Shown here: in pieces, positions 1 through 7,482 of the stretch
How the letters are laid out: each line of letters starts with the position of its first letter
How positions within the stretch are numbered: the stretch's first letter is position 1
DNA from: Echinostoma caproni
Lineage: Eukaryota; Platyhelminthes; Trematoda; Plagiorchiida; Echinostomatidae
DNA: 11,175 nt
Assembly (NCBI GenBank): GCA_900618425.1
Contig: UZAN01059614.1
Coordinates: 1-11,175, forward strand
Direction of reading: 5' to 3'
Notes under the pieces: model-generated
Seen by the model: the letters and a program-made list of their open reading frames with translations, nothing else
Databases searched by the model: none
What the model was told of the DNA's origin: nothing
Made by a program: the position numbers and the translations under genes

Positions 1-710
1 TTTTCTCCCCGTGTCCCATCCTACTCGTCCTCCCGACCTCTTCAACAGGTTGAGGCAATCACGCCGCAGAATGGTTCACAATCCGGACCGTGTCCACNGC
101 TTTGATGTGGGACTGACTACACGCTAGACACCCAACCTTAAAACACCTTGTAGGTGAGGCAGGGGGTGTGATCCTCAACCTGGTCCGGAACGCGGACGCA
201 TGTAGTCAAAACGGTGGAAAAAGCCGTGCCCAACAACCATTGCCAAATTGTCCATTGTGGGTGAGGACCCCAAGCCTTCGGCAGGCCCAAACCCAACGAA
301 TCTGGAACAAAGAGGCGATATGCAGCAGTCTGGGGTAGTACCCAGCTGAAGAGAGAAGGGAGAAGGGAAAACGGAGCGTGCGACAGAACATTACTAAAAA
401 TAATTGCACACCTAGCACGTTTTACTAAAATGATGGGGTGCCGGAGTCAATATAGGACCATAACCAGGAGTTGCAGCGCTGTAAGACGATAGAATGTTTC
501 TGTGAGTGCGCACCAGAGTTTCGAATTCCACAGATCCGGCTGTGAAACTGAATACATGTACTCTTAAGAATTGGTTGCGAAAGTGGACACAGCTATCAAA
601 ATAGCATATACCACGGAGAGACGCCGGAGTAATTGAACGAGAATGATTCGAGCAATATGTTGCATGCCAGATATTAGGTCTCAATACATGTACGAAGCAA
701 AGTTTAGTAG
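1..710. other. Unassigned sequence left of the tandem array
   Basis: I recognise no gene, repeat or RNA here. Position 98 is an ambiguous base. On the minus strand two open stretches (about 206-418 and 412-684) show no family resemblance, and more than one frame is open across about 150-345, so openness is weak evidence for coding. A purine-rich tract at 349-370 reads as a polypyrimidine run followed by CAG on the minus strand. It would make a plausible 3' splice site at about 346, but no convincing exon follows. Confidence 0.5.
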
Positions 711-718
711 CACCGACA

Positions 719-744
719 GCATTTGAGAGGAAATGCTCAAACGG
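719..744 (+). repeat. Array junction hairpin 1
   Basis: This is the left end of the array. The arms GCATTTGAGA and GCTCAAACGG flank a GGAAAT loop. Seven of ten positions can pair, making it the weakest of the five junctions. Confidence 0.6.
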
Positions 745-996
745 AGTCTCTTAACCCTAACTGAAATAAAAATGGTGATTCTTATTTGGCTCTGAAGCAT
801 CAAAACAGATTCATCAAGGACAAGAGGTGTAGGAAACAACGGTGAACATACAAAAGCCAGAGACTACCTGACTGCAGTTTGGAGGCATTCATCAGCCAAG
901 ATACCAGACAGAGTAGGATCAGGTGGGAGAGGTAGGATAGATCAAGCGAAGAAACCAAGATATACGGAGGACATTTCAGTCCAAGTAATACCGACA

Positions 997-1022
997 CCGG
1001 TTGAGCGAAAATGCTCTAACGG
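997..1022 (+). repeat. Array junction hairpin 2
   Basis: The arms CCGGTTGAGC and GCTCTAACGG flank a GAAAAT loop. Eight of ten positions pair. The third position is G opposite C here, replacing the A/C mismatch seen at junctions 3 and 5. Confidence 0.7.
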
Positions 1023-1260
1023 TATTCCTAAGACTTAATTGAAATAAAACCAGTGATTCTAATTTGACTCTGAAGCATCAAAACAGATTCATTCAGCACA
1101 AGAAAAGTGAAAATGGAAATGCTAGAGTCAACCTGACTGAAGTTTTAGAAGTATTCAGCAGGCAGGATATCACATGGTAGGATCAGGTGGGAGAAGCAGG
1201 ATAGTTCAAGTGAAGAAACCAAGGTGTAAGAAGGACATTTCAGTCCACGTGATACGGACA

Positions 1261-1286
1261 CCATTTGAGCGGAAGTGCTCAAACGG
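1261..1286 (+). repeat. Array junction hairpin 3
   Basis: The arms CCATTTGAGC and GCTCAAACGG flank a GGAAGT loop. Nine of ten positions pair, with one A/C mismatch. Confidence 0.75.
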
Positions 1287-1536
1287 GTTCCTTAACCCTA
1301 ACTGAAATAAAAATGGTGATTCTTATTTGGTTCTGAAGCATCGAAACAGATTCATCGAGGACAAGAGGTGCAGGGAGCAAGAGTGAAAATAGAAAAGCTA
1401 GAGACAACCTGGCCGATGTTTGGAGGCATTCAGCAGGCAGCATATCAGACAGATTAGGATCAGGTGGGAGAAACAGGATATTTCAAGTGAAGAAATAAGG
1501 TATGCGGAGGACATTTCAGTCCAAGTAATACCGAAA

Positions 1537-1562
1537 CCATTTGAGCGCAAATGCTCAAGTGG
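1537..1562 (+). repeat. Array junction hairpin 4
   Basis: The arms CCATTTGAGC and GCTCAAGTGG flank a GCAAAT loop. All ten positions pair if one T-G wobble is counted. The 3' arm changes remove the A/C mismatch found at junctions 3 and 5. Confidence 0.75.
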
Positions 1563-1814
1563 GGATACAAAAGCTTAACCGAAACAAAGATGGTTAATCT
1601 TATTTGGCTCTGTAACAATAAAACATATTCATCAAGGACACGCGGCGTACGGAGAAAGAGTGAAAATAGAAAGGCTAGAGACAACTTGACTGACGTTTGC
1701 AGGCATTCAGCTGTGAGGATACCAGACAGAGTAGGATCAGGTGGGACAAGCAGGATAGCTCAAGTGGAGAAACGAAGGTATACGAAGGACATTTCAGTCC
1801 AAGCAATACCGACA

Positions 1815-1840
1815 CCATTTGGGCGGAAATGCTCAAACGG
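1815..1840 (+). repeat. Array junction hairpin 5
   Basis: This is the right end of the array. The arms CCATTTGGGC and GCTCAAACGG flank a GGAAAT loop. Nine of ten positions pair, one of them a G-T wobble. Confidence 0.75.
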
Positions 1841-1842
1841 GT

Positions 1843-2235
1843 TAAATTTACTAATGCAGTACCGTAGAAACTTACTGGATTGCTCGTTTTACTGACGTTT
1901 GACATTCGATTTCAGCTTCGCGTTGCACGTTGATCTATTCGGGAGGCACAAGAGATTCAGATTCAGGGAAGACCCTGAAATGGAAGAGGGGATTGGATGG
2001 ATGCAGTATCTGCTTGCAGTGGACATTTATGCGCCTCTGGCTAGTAAATACATTTCTACATGCACGTGCATAAATTTCAATATGATGCACGCTTAGAGAT
2101 ATGAAGGAAGTTTATGATGCATAGTTTTCAAATTGGTTTTCTGTTTTCTTTAACTTTTTCCTTTTTGTTTTGTTTTGGTTTTCTTGGTTCGTTCTTTGTA
2201 CGCACAAAAACAAAACAACATCAACAAAAATTATA
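1843..2235. other. Unassigned spacer ending in T/A-rich low-complexity DNA
   Basis: A 65-codon plus-strand open stretch at 1899-2096 has no recognisable domain and is not called as a gene. A 12-bp perfect palindrome ATGCACGTGCAT lies at 2060-2071. From about 2135 the plus strand becomes T-rich and then A-rich, which includes the inverted repeat listed separately. Confidence 0.5.
2163..2220. repeat. A/T-rich inverted repeat next to the LINE A 3' end
   Basis: The left arm 2163-2178 (TTTTGTTTTGTTTTGG) and the right arm 2205-2220 (CAAAAACAAAACAACA) are complementary at 14 of 16 positions around a 26-nt loop. The right arm lies just beyond the minus-strand LINE fragment that ends near 2236. The complementarity may be chance between two simple-sequence tracts. 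Confidence 0.55.
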
Positions 2236-2775
2236 AATGAAAGTCATTGGGATAAAAATATTTAAAATGAGAACGCGATGGATTGAAAGGTAGATGAACA
2301 GGTCGGAAAGACACGCCCCATGGATATTTGGTGGTAGTGTGTTTAAGAAATATATCGAGCTTGTGTTTGAACATGCTCTTTGAAGGTGAGTCGACAACCT
2401 CCTGTGGGAGGAAGTTTCATCGAGGAATAACTCTATGGGTAAAGAACCAGTGAGAGACTCGGATACGATGCTTAGGCTTAAACAGCTTTTTGCTGCCACC
2501 ACGAAGCGTATCTAAGCTCTAGGGGTGAAAAGCTGGTTGGCCGTGTCCGAAAAAGATAAGCGGTAAAGAATGAAAAGATCCACTCTGCTGCGGCGGGTGT
2601 TGAAGGGTTAAAGGTTGAGTGTGGTGAGACGGGAGGAGTATGGGACATGGAAGAGACCTGATACTCGCTTTGTGGTTGCTCGCTGAACTTATTCGATGGA
2701 GATAGGATTACCCACAATCCAGAGCATGCAATTTGCCCTCCGTATTCTAAGAGCAGTCTTATGTAAGCACTCCCC
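2236..2775 (-). pseudogene. LINE A: 3' fragment of a CR1/jockey-like LINE ORF2 (dead)
   Basis: Read on the minus strand, this is the thumb and C-terminal end of a non-LTR reverse transcriptase. Visible pieces in order are LLEYGGQIACSGL (near 2755), VQRATTKRVSGLF followed by PYSSRLTTLNL and NTRRSRVDLFILYRLSF (about 2540-2685), and KKLFKPKHRIRVSHWFFTHR with NFLPQEVVDSPSKSMFKHKL (about 2350-2495). In CR1 and jockey elements, the run 'VQRRATK', a basic 'R(R)xRxDL' stretch and a 'FxxRVIxxWNxLP' block close ORF2, and this order matches. The RT core and endonuclease are absent, so the copy is 5'-truncated, as is usual for LINEs. There is at least one frameshift between the first two pieces and stops at two or more positions. 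It differs in sequence from LINE B and LINE C and so is probably a separate family. Confidence 0.85.
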
Positions 2776-2904
2776 ACCCTTTATGCACCAGTGCACAGCG
2801 ACTCTCAAATATTTTACAATTTTCTTGTACATTTGGCTGTGTTGTGCATATAATCATGCTAATGCATACTTCACGGGGCTTCGTTAAATATAACTGCATT
2901 ACTG
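2776..2904. other. Short spacer between LINE A and LINE B
   Basis: This is AT-rich sequence with nothing recognised. It lies between the 5'-truncated end of LINE A and the 3' tail of LINE B. Confidence 0.4.
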
Positions 2905-2917
2905 TTATTATTATTAT
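2905..2917 (-). repeat. Trinucleotide tail of LINE B
   Basis: The plus strand reads TTATTATTATTAT, so the LINE ends in ATAATAATAATAA on its own sense strand. Short trinucleotide tails are known in several LINE clades (for example I and RTE). A CR1-like ORF2 with such a tail is less expected, so the clade call stays provisional. Confidence 0.7.
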
Positions 2918-2936
2918 ATGAAAGTTGAAAGTTTTC

Positions 2937-2968
2937 TTTATCAAAGCGCGGAAGGAGCGCTTGATAAA
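2937..2968 (-). other. 3' UTR stem-loop of LINE B
   Basis: The arm TTTATCAAAGCGC (2937-2949) is complementary to GCGCTTGATAAA (2957-2968) over 12 bp with one bulged base, around a 7-nt GGAAGGA loop. One further C-G pair closes the base (2936/2969). It sits about 20 nt inside the 3' tail. This is where several LINE families carry the structure their reverse transcriptase recognises to start target-primed reverse transcription. The stem is seen directly; the role is inferred. Confidence 0.75.
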
Positions 2969-3844
2969 GTTGAGTACCTCAAAAGCTTTTTTCAAGCCTT
3001 TGGAATTATCACATCCCTTGTGATTAAGTTGTAGGAAGTACTAAACGCTTACCTCGGGAAAACCATTATCAATCACTTGTCTCAAGCCTTTTTAAATACA
3101 TCCACAGTACTGCAGCTTACCACTGCCATCGGCAACCGGTTTCACAACGGAATTACTCTGCTAGTGAAAAACGTTACCTTCAGTTGCAGCCCAGAGTGGT
3201 TTCGCTGCAGACGTAGGTTATGTCCCCGTTTACCCGTATGCGGGACCCAGGAGAACAGGTCCTTAAACCTAATGCCTGATATACGCTTGACAATCTTAAT
3301 TATCTCAATTAGGTCTGCTGTCATCCGCCTCCGTTTGAGGGAGAACAGATTTAAATATCTGGGCCACTGTTCTCATCTCTTCCCTCGTTTCCCAGCTATC
3401 ATTCTCGTGGTTAGACGTTGAACCCTTTCTAAGGTATCACTGTCCTTTTGAAGAAATGGATTCCTAGCCTGCACACAATATTCCAGATGCGAGTGGACGA
3501 TACATTGTATAGGGGTACAAATACCTCGAGTTTTCTGCATGTCATGGTCGCGCACAGACGGAACAATTATTCCCGGGGTTTGCTCACGGCCCTCACACAG
3601 TGGCTGCTTGGTTTGAATTCCTGCGTAACCACTATGCCTTGATCCTTTGCCTCGTGCACCGTTTTTTCTTATGGGTCTTTTTCTATCACTTCGTCAGTTC
3701 TAGTCGTCAGTATCTGACACTTCGAGACGTTCAGTGGTAGATCCCACTGGTCGGCTCATTTTTAACTACCTCTACGTCCTCTGCCCGAACCAATCCAGCT
3801 ATCTTGACGTCATTTGCAAACAAAAGACAGGGATTTTTGAGATT

Positions 3845-3997
3845 CCGTACGAGGCCGAGGCTAAGCTGGCTCTTGCAGAGATTGAGTGCAACAGCGTTGC
3901 AAAAGACGCAGAATCCCAGTGTTCTAAGACAAGCTACAAAGAAAAGAGTAGCAACCCATCTACGAAAGAGTTTGCCCGAGGTTTCGTATGGGCGTGA
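3845..3997 (+). pseudogene. BEL/Pao gag, N-terminal helical piece
   Basis: Plus-strand peptide beginning YEAEAKLALAEIECNSVAKD, continuing to STKEFARGFVWA before a stop. A charged, alanine-rich helix of this kind often precedes the DUF1759 gag domain in BEL/Pao elements, and the next frame picks up that domain immediately (3988 onward). A frameshift at about 3985-4000 separates the two. The start codon and the first part of gag are missing. The left edge coincides with the 5' end of the oppositely oriented LINE B. Confidence 0.7.
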
Positions 3998-4569
3998 CGG
4001 AACTACCCACACCTCGACATGACAGCCTTCACGGCTTAGAACTCCCGCGGCTAGAACTCATTTCTTTTGATGTAAACGCTACAGAATACTGGCGATTCAA
4101 ACGGCAGTTCGACGGCTTCTTTACTAGACTCTCTCGTGTTGAAGATAGAAAACTGGCTCATACGTTACATTATTGTAAGGGAGTGACTAGAGAGACAATA
4201 GAACCGTGCATGCTAATGGCAGAGGGAGATGGGTATCATACGGCCAGGGAAATACTCGATAAATTATTCTACCGACCGCATGAAGCGGTCAAGGCTGTAG
4301 TAAAGGACGTTCCAGCTAAAAGAGCAGAATTGAGTGGGACAGGCGAGGGCCTGACCAGTCTTTGCAGGCTTAGTTGCTATATGGTCCTAACAGAAATGGG
4401 ATGTAGGTCCGAGTGGGATCCCATACCCTCACTGAAGTCATTAGTTACACGATTACCCAGACGCTTACAACGTACGTGGGACGAAGTGGCGGATAGGATC
4501 GTATCCAGTGGTGGACGGTACCGGTTTATCCACTTTATCGAAATGATAGAGGCAAAATTGAGGATTTAG
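3988..4569 (+). pseudogene. gag: BEL/Pao gag, DUF1759-type domain
   Basis: A 193-codon open frame, the longest uninterrupted piece of the element. Near its start LPRLELISFDVNATEYWRFK matches the conserved 'P+xxLPxFxGxxxxWxxFxxxF' opening of DUF1759 (PF03564), the gag-like domain of BEL/Pao retrotransposons. The rest is helical and ends in a stretch (residues about 145-190: LVTRLPRRLQ, then WDEV) typical of the end of this domain. After the stop at 4569, the +1 frame continues EDLEQLFLKASQLEGV, so the stop results from a frameshift. The ATG at 3988 is internal and not the true gag start. The protein would assemble virus-like particles in the cytoplasm in a live element. Confidence 0.85.
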
Positions 4570-4762
4570 AACAGCTCTTTTTGAAGGCTAGTCAACTCGA
4601 GGGGGTCACCAGATGCTAATGGTCCCTAGGTCCTCGGCGTAACACGCATGTGAACGCACCTGCAACTAGACAAATATCAGCATCATTACAGAACTTTCAA
4701 TGCCCTTTGGGTCTGAAACCACACCGACTTACTAAATGTGAAGGTTTCCTCAGTCGAATGTC

Positions 4763-4936
4763 GTGGAGAGACGGAAAACTGTGGAGAAATTAAATCTTTG
4801 TTATAAGTGCATTATATACAGACACCTGGCGTGGGCATGTGAGGAAAATGGTGAATGCTTGGTTGATGGTTGCACCGGCAAGCACCGTAACCTCCTTCAC
4901 TTGTCGCCCATGGGTCAAGTGTCCGTAAATGTGTAA
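4763..4936 (+). pseudogene. gag: BEL/Pao gag zinc-knuckle segment
   Basis: This frame is open for 57 codons to a TAA. VERRKTVEKLNLCYKC is followed by HLAWACEENGECLVDGC and GKHRNLLHL. The spacing C-x2-C...H-x4-C, followed by C-x4-C...H...H, is the cysteine/histidine-rich block that follows DUF1759 in BEL/Pao gag and binds RNA. Just upstream PHRLTKCEGF (about 4719-4750) belongs to the same block in another frame, with a Cys of the family replaced. 4570-4760 is degraded linker. Confidence 0.85.
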
Positions 4937-5432
4937 GCAATCGTGGGGGTTCTTATTCTGCGCCGAATCTTATTACTTACCTCGGAATAATCCCGGTAAA
5001 AATAATGCACGGCGACAAATCGTTGAAGTATATACCTTGTTTGATGGCAGTTTGAATACCACAATAGTTAGTACAGAATTTTCTGAACAGTTAGGGCTAA
5101 GTGGCCTGGGAGTACAAATGAACGTTCACACCGTGCCTGGAGAGCGACACATGGTTAGTCAAAAAGTATCATTCGAAGTTAGCCCCCTTAATGATCATAA
5201 AGACATTAAGGTAAGCACTGCATACACCATGGACGATCTATTTGTGTCAACAGCTCGAGTACCAGCTAAGAAACAAACGGTTCGATTAACCCACCTAAAC
5301 GGTATAGAAAGGGCGCATCTGACTAACTCTAGGGTTCAGCTGATCATTGGTTGTGATGTCTTTCAAGCTCATTGGCTGATTATTGGTCGATGCGGCGGGC
5401 CAACAGAGCTCTTCGCGGTGGTTGATCGTTGA
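4929..5432 (+). pseudogene. pol: BEL/Pao aspartic protease-like domain (DUF1758 type)
   Basis: A 167-codon frame. After about 30 unrelated residues, VYTLFDGSLNTTIVSTEFSE (near residues 38-57) corresponds to the active-site loop of the retropepsin-like DUF1758 domain, which is normally D-S/T-G. Here it reads D-G-S, so activity is doubtful. RVQLIIGCDVFQAHW (about residues 136-150) matches the second conserved 'LIGxD' loop. It overlaps the end of the zinc-knuckle frame in another reading frame, so a frameshift joins them. Enzymes of this type release Gag and Pol from the polyprotein. Confidence 0.82.
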
Positions 5433-5469
5433 TCGACAATTCAAGGATCGTCCTTGAATGCAACAGCTA

Positions 5470-6645
5470 GTCAAAAGATGTTTACCATTGCCCGGGAGAG
5501 TGAAACTAGCATAATGTTGAAGGATTTATATAACAAGGAGTTTGGGGAGCTGCATACAATGGTAACACATCGCTCCGAAGAAGATAGTTGAACGTTGAAA
5601 ATAGCAGAGGAACCAATAAACTATGATGGGAAACGATTTTTCATGGGATTAACGTGAAAAACCAAACTAGAGACGCTGCCGAACAAATACAAGCTAGTGA
5701 TTTAGAGATTGGAATGCCTGAAACGCAGGTTTATGCGAGATCCAATTTCATTTAACAGGTACAAGTTTAGAACAAACACAGTTTGGCGAAACTGTTGTTT
5801 TTCAGTAATTCCTTCTCAAGCCGTTTACAGATTACATAGGTAACACTATAAAACAGATCAAACAGTTAGACACATCACCAATCATGAGTAAGTGTTTGTC
5901 ATAGTCAACTGGCATTTGTCATTTGATTGGTTTAACTAAGTTACGGCATCAGGGTAAAATCAAGTAAATTTCGGATGTCGCCTTCAGAGTTGTTTACCGT
6001 GTCTCCCACACCAAGTGCAAGGGTGTTCAACTGCGCACTCTAGCAATAGCCGAAGCGATCAGGATAATAAATTTTACCCCTAACCTCTGCACCCAAAAGC
6101 GTTTGGTTCAGCCACTCCAACTTCCATGACCCGTAATTGATCGGTCCCAGTGTGTCCGCCATCCGGTTACTCTACGCTTTTGCTTAGGCAAAGTAGCCGT
6201 AGCATCAGACGTACAAGAAATGTTTTGCAGGTTGGGGTGCATGAACGTGACTCGGGGGCATTAATGTTCCTGTAGTGGCCTGATGGAGATCTCAATGAAC
6301 AACCAAAGGAATATAGAATTTTAGTTCACCCATTTGGTGCCACCTCGTCGCCATTTTTTGCTAACTACGCCTTACGCCTTACGGTTGAGTCATTCACAGA
6401 CATAAGCAATGATCGGGCGAGATGTGCAATTGGACGATAGTTTTACGTTGACGACTGTTCAGCATTATTTGACGATGCTGAGCAAGCAATGCTTTTTGCG
6501 GATCAACTAAGAGTGGCGCTGAGCAAGGGAGGTTTCTGTCTATGGTAAGCAACTTCAGTGACACTATAAACATTATTCCAGAGAGCGAAAGGGTGGTTAG
6601 TTACGGACAGCTAAATAAGAATTTAGATGCCTAAAAGCGCACTTT
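5470..6645 (+). pseudogene. pol: BEL/Pao reverse transcriptase (multiply frameshifted)
   Basis: The N-terminal part reads EFGELHTMVTHRSEED and then AEEPINYDGKRFFMGLT, ending in RLECLKRRFMRDP (about 5480-5760), with three in-frame stops. 5760-6150 is badly degraded and I can read no motif there. The palm resumes at about 6178 with LGKVAVASDVQEMF (first catalytic Asp codon 6208-6210). A frameshift follows, then PDGDLNEQPKEYRILVHPFG and SSPFFANYALR at about 6275-6375, and YVDD at 6444-6455, the signature motif carrying two catalytic Asp codons. ADQLRVALSKGGF follows to about 6536. A TAG lies two codons before YVDD. In a live element the enzyme copies the RNA genome in cytoplasmic particles. Confidence 0.9.
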
Positions 6646-6892
6646 AGGTATGAGTTGGCTTAGTGTTGAAGATTTCTTCGTCTTCCCGTTTGAAGCAATC
6701 CGGAAACCATTCACTAAGAGACGGCTGCTATCATACGTTGCTTCTCTGTATTACCCTCTGGGTCTCGTTACTCCAATGCTTCTGACAGAATTGGTACAAG
6801 CACTTCATCGCAAAACCCTTGGATGGGATGAAGTAGTAGGTGAGAATGCCTGGCGCACTTGGGAACTATGGGTTAGAGAGGTTAAAACTTAA
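6629..6892 (+). pseudogene. pol: BEL/Pao Peptidase_A17 / RT-connection segment
   Basis: TLGMSWLSVEDFF at the start corresponds to the 'LGxxWxxxxDxF' block that opens the Pao Peptidase_A17 region (PF05380). VASLYYPLGLVTPMLL matches the 'xxxDPLGLxxP' block with D changed to Y. LGWDEVVGENAWRTWELW matches the 'GWDExxxxxxxxxWxxW' block. The frame is open for 80 codons from the ATG at 6650, but that ATG is internal to the polyprotein. Degraded sequence at 6540-6628 joins it to the RT. Confidence 0.85.
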
Positions 6893-6948
6893 AGGGATTA
6901 AAGGGTCCCAGGTGTATTGGGAGTGAAAACCAAAGAGCCCGTGAGTCA

Positions 6949-7241
6949 GCCCAACTGCACATACTCAGTGACTCGTTTGAATCAGCTTACGGGGCCGCAG
7001 CCTACTTGAGGGACAGCGTAAATGGTATTGTTGTATGCAACCTGGTTATGGCTAAATTCCGCGTGGCCCCACTTAAGGCAGCTACCGTACCTAGACTAGA
7101 GCTGGCGGCTGCCGTCACAGCGATTAAGTTCTGTGATACCATAAGTCGATAGTTGGATATTTCAAAGGGGCTTATATTCTGCTGGACTGATTCAACAATT
7201 GTGCTTTATTACATAAACAACAGGTCAGCTCGTTGTAGCAC
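6949..7241 (+). pseudogene. pol: BEL/Pao RNase H domain
   Basis: One frame, with a single TAG at 7150-7152, reads AQLHILSDSFESAYGAAAYL, then APLKAATVPRLELAAAV, then FCWTDSTIVLYYINNRSAR. The three acidic residues expected of RNase H are present: D in SDSFE, E in RLELAA and D in TDST. RNase H removes the RNA strand during reverse transcription. The domain runs directly into the inverted solo repeat at about 7242, and the RNase H to integrase linker is absent. Confidence 0.88.
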
Positions 7242-7447
7242 ATTTATGTCCGTCGTAAAACCTTGCTTCTTCTCCTAAACTCACCTGATCCTCTCCTCTT
7301 TATTATCTTGCTTGCTGAATGTTTCCAAACTTCAGTCAGGTTCTCTCCTGCTCGTTTATCTTCATCTTTACTTCCTCTGCATCGTTTTCTCAACGAATCT
7401 GTTTTGACGCCATAGGGCCAACTCAGAATCGTTACTTTTACTTCTAT
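7242..7447 (-). repeat. Solo inverted copy of the ~275-bp array repeat inside the Pao element
   Basis: The reverse complement follows the array unit from GAAGTAAAAGTAACGATTCTG (array: GAAATAAAAATGGTGATTCTT) through GTCAAAACAGATTC, AACCTGACTGAAGTTTGGA and GGATCAGGTG. It ends in an AAGG...ACGG...GGACAT stretch that matches the array's AAGGTATACGGAGGACAT. It lacks about 65 bp of the unit, the part around the junction hairpin. It occupies the place where the Pao integrase zinc-binding and catalytic core should be. Its upper edge carries TATTATTATT (7445-7453). Confidence 0.85.
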
Positions 7448-7482
7448 TATTATTGCAAGGCCTATCTATTGTTGTTGTGTTA

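Larger units (their letters stand above)
711..1842 (+). repeat. Tandem array of a ~275-bp repeat, four units plus a terminal junction
   Basis: A block containing the landmarks AAATGCTCAAACGG, CTGAAATAAAAATGGTGATT, ATCAAAACAGATTCATC and GACATTTCAGTCCAAG recurs in the same order four times. The AAATGCTC landmark (or close variants) starts at 731, 1009, 1273, 1549 and 1827, giving periods of 278, 264, 276 and 278 bp. Unit 2 is the most divergent and is shortened. Units 1 and 3 look most alike by eye. The array starts and stops at the same short segment, so it holds whole units. All three plus-strand frames have stops in most units. The longest open stretch, 1551-1895, exists because unit 4 lost a TGA that the other units share. 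I do not recognise the family. It could be a satellite or a non-autonomous element that became tandem. A related solo copy lies inverted at about 7242-7447. Confidence 0.93.
2905..3838 (-). pseudogene. LINE B: 3' part of a CR1/jockey-like LINE, from the RT FADD box to the 3' tail (dead)
   Basis: On the minus strand, ORF2 can be followed from the RT active-site region to the C-terminus. The FANDVKI box lies at 3820-3800, where the family has FADD, so a catalytic Asp is replaced by Asn. DLPLNVSKCQILT lies near 3745-3690 and TQEFKPSSHCVRAVSKP near 3620-3570. HSHLEYCVQARNPFLQKDSD is at about 3495-3435, followed by TLERVQRL. IIKIVKRISGIRFKDLF is at about 3310-3250, and FFTSRVIPL ends near 3142, followed by a stop where a Trp is usual. 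Several frameshifts and stops separate these pieces. Everything upstream of the RT fingers/palm, including the endonuclease, is missing. After the ORF come a 3' UTR, a stem-loop (2937-2968) and a TTA/TAA tail at 2905-2917. The truncated end abuts the Pao gag at about 3836-3850. Confidence 0.88.

Noticed and set aside
206..684. Two minus-strand open frames as host exons behind a pyrimidine-rich splice acceptor at about 346-370
   Set aside because: More than one frame is open, no domain is recognisable, and no matching donor or neighbouring exon could be supported.
745..765. Telomeric repeat, from TTAACCCTAAC in units 1 and 3
   Set aside because: It is only about one and a half CCCTAA units, not tandem, and altered in units 2 and 4.
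711..1842. CRISPR array, because short palindromic segments recur at regular spacing
   Set aside because: The stretches between the hairpins are about 240-250 bp and homologous to each other, not unique short spacers, and the window is full of animal-type retroelements.
711..1842. Hammerhead-ribozyme satellite, known from schistosome SINE-like repeats
   Set aside because: I looked for the CTGANGA and GAAA core with correct spacing on both strands of the unit. Only near-misses such as TTGATGA occur, with no matching GAAA or cleavage-site context.
1551..1895. 114-codon plus-strand open frame as a gene
   Set aside because: It lies in array unit 4 and runs past the array edge. The other units carry a stop in the middle of this frame, and the protein matches nothing I know.
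2759..2995. 78-codon minus-strand frame as a small protein
   Set aside because: It covers the 3' UTR, stem-loop and trinucleotide tail of LINE B and continues into unrelated spacer. A coding role is unlikely.
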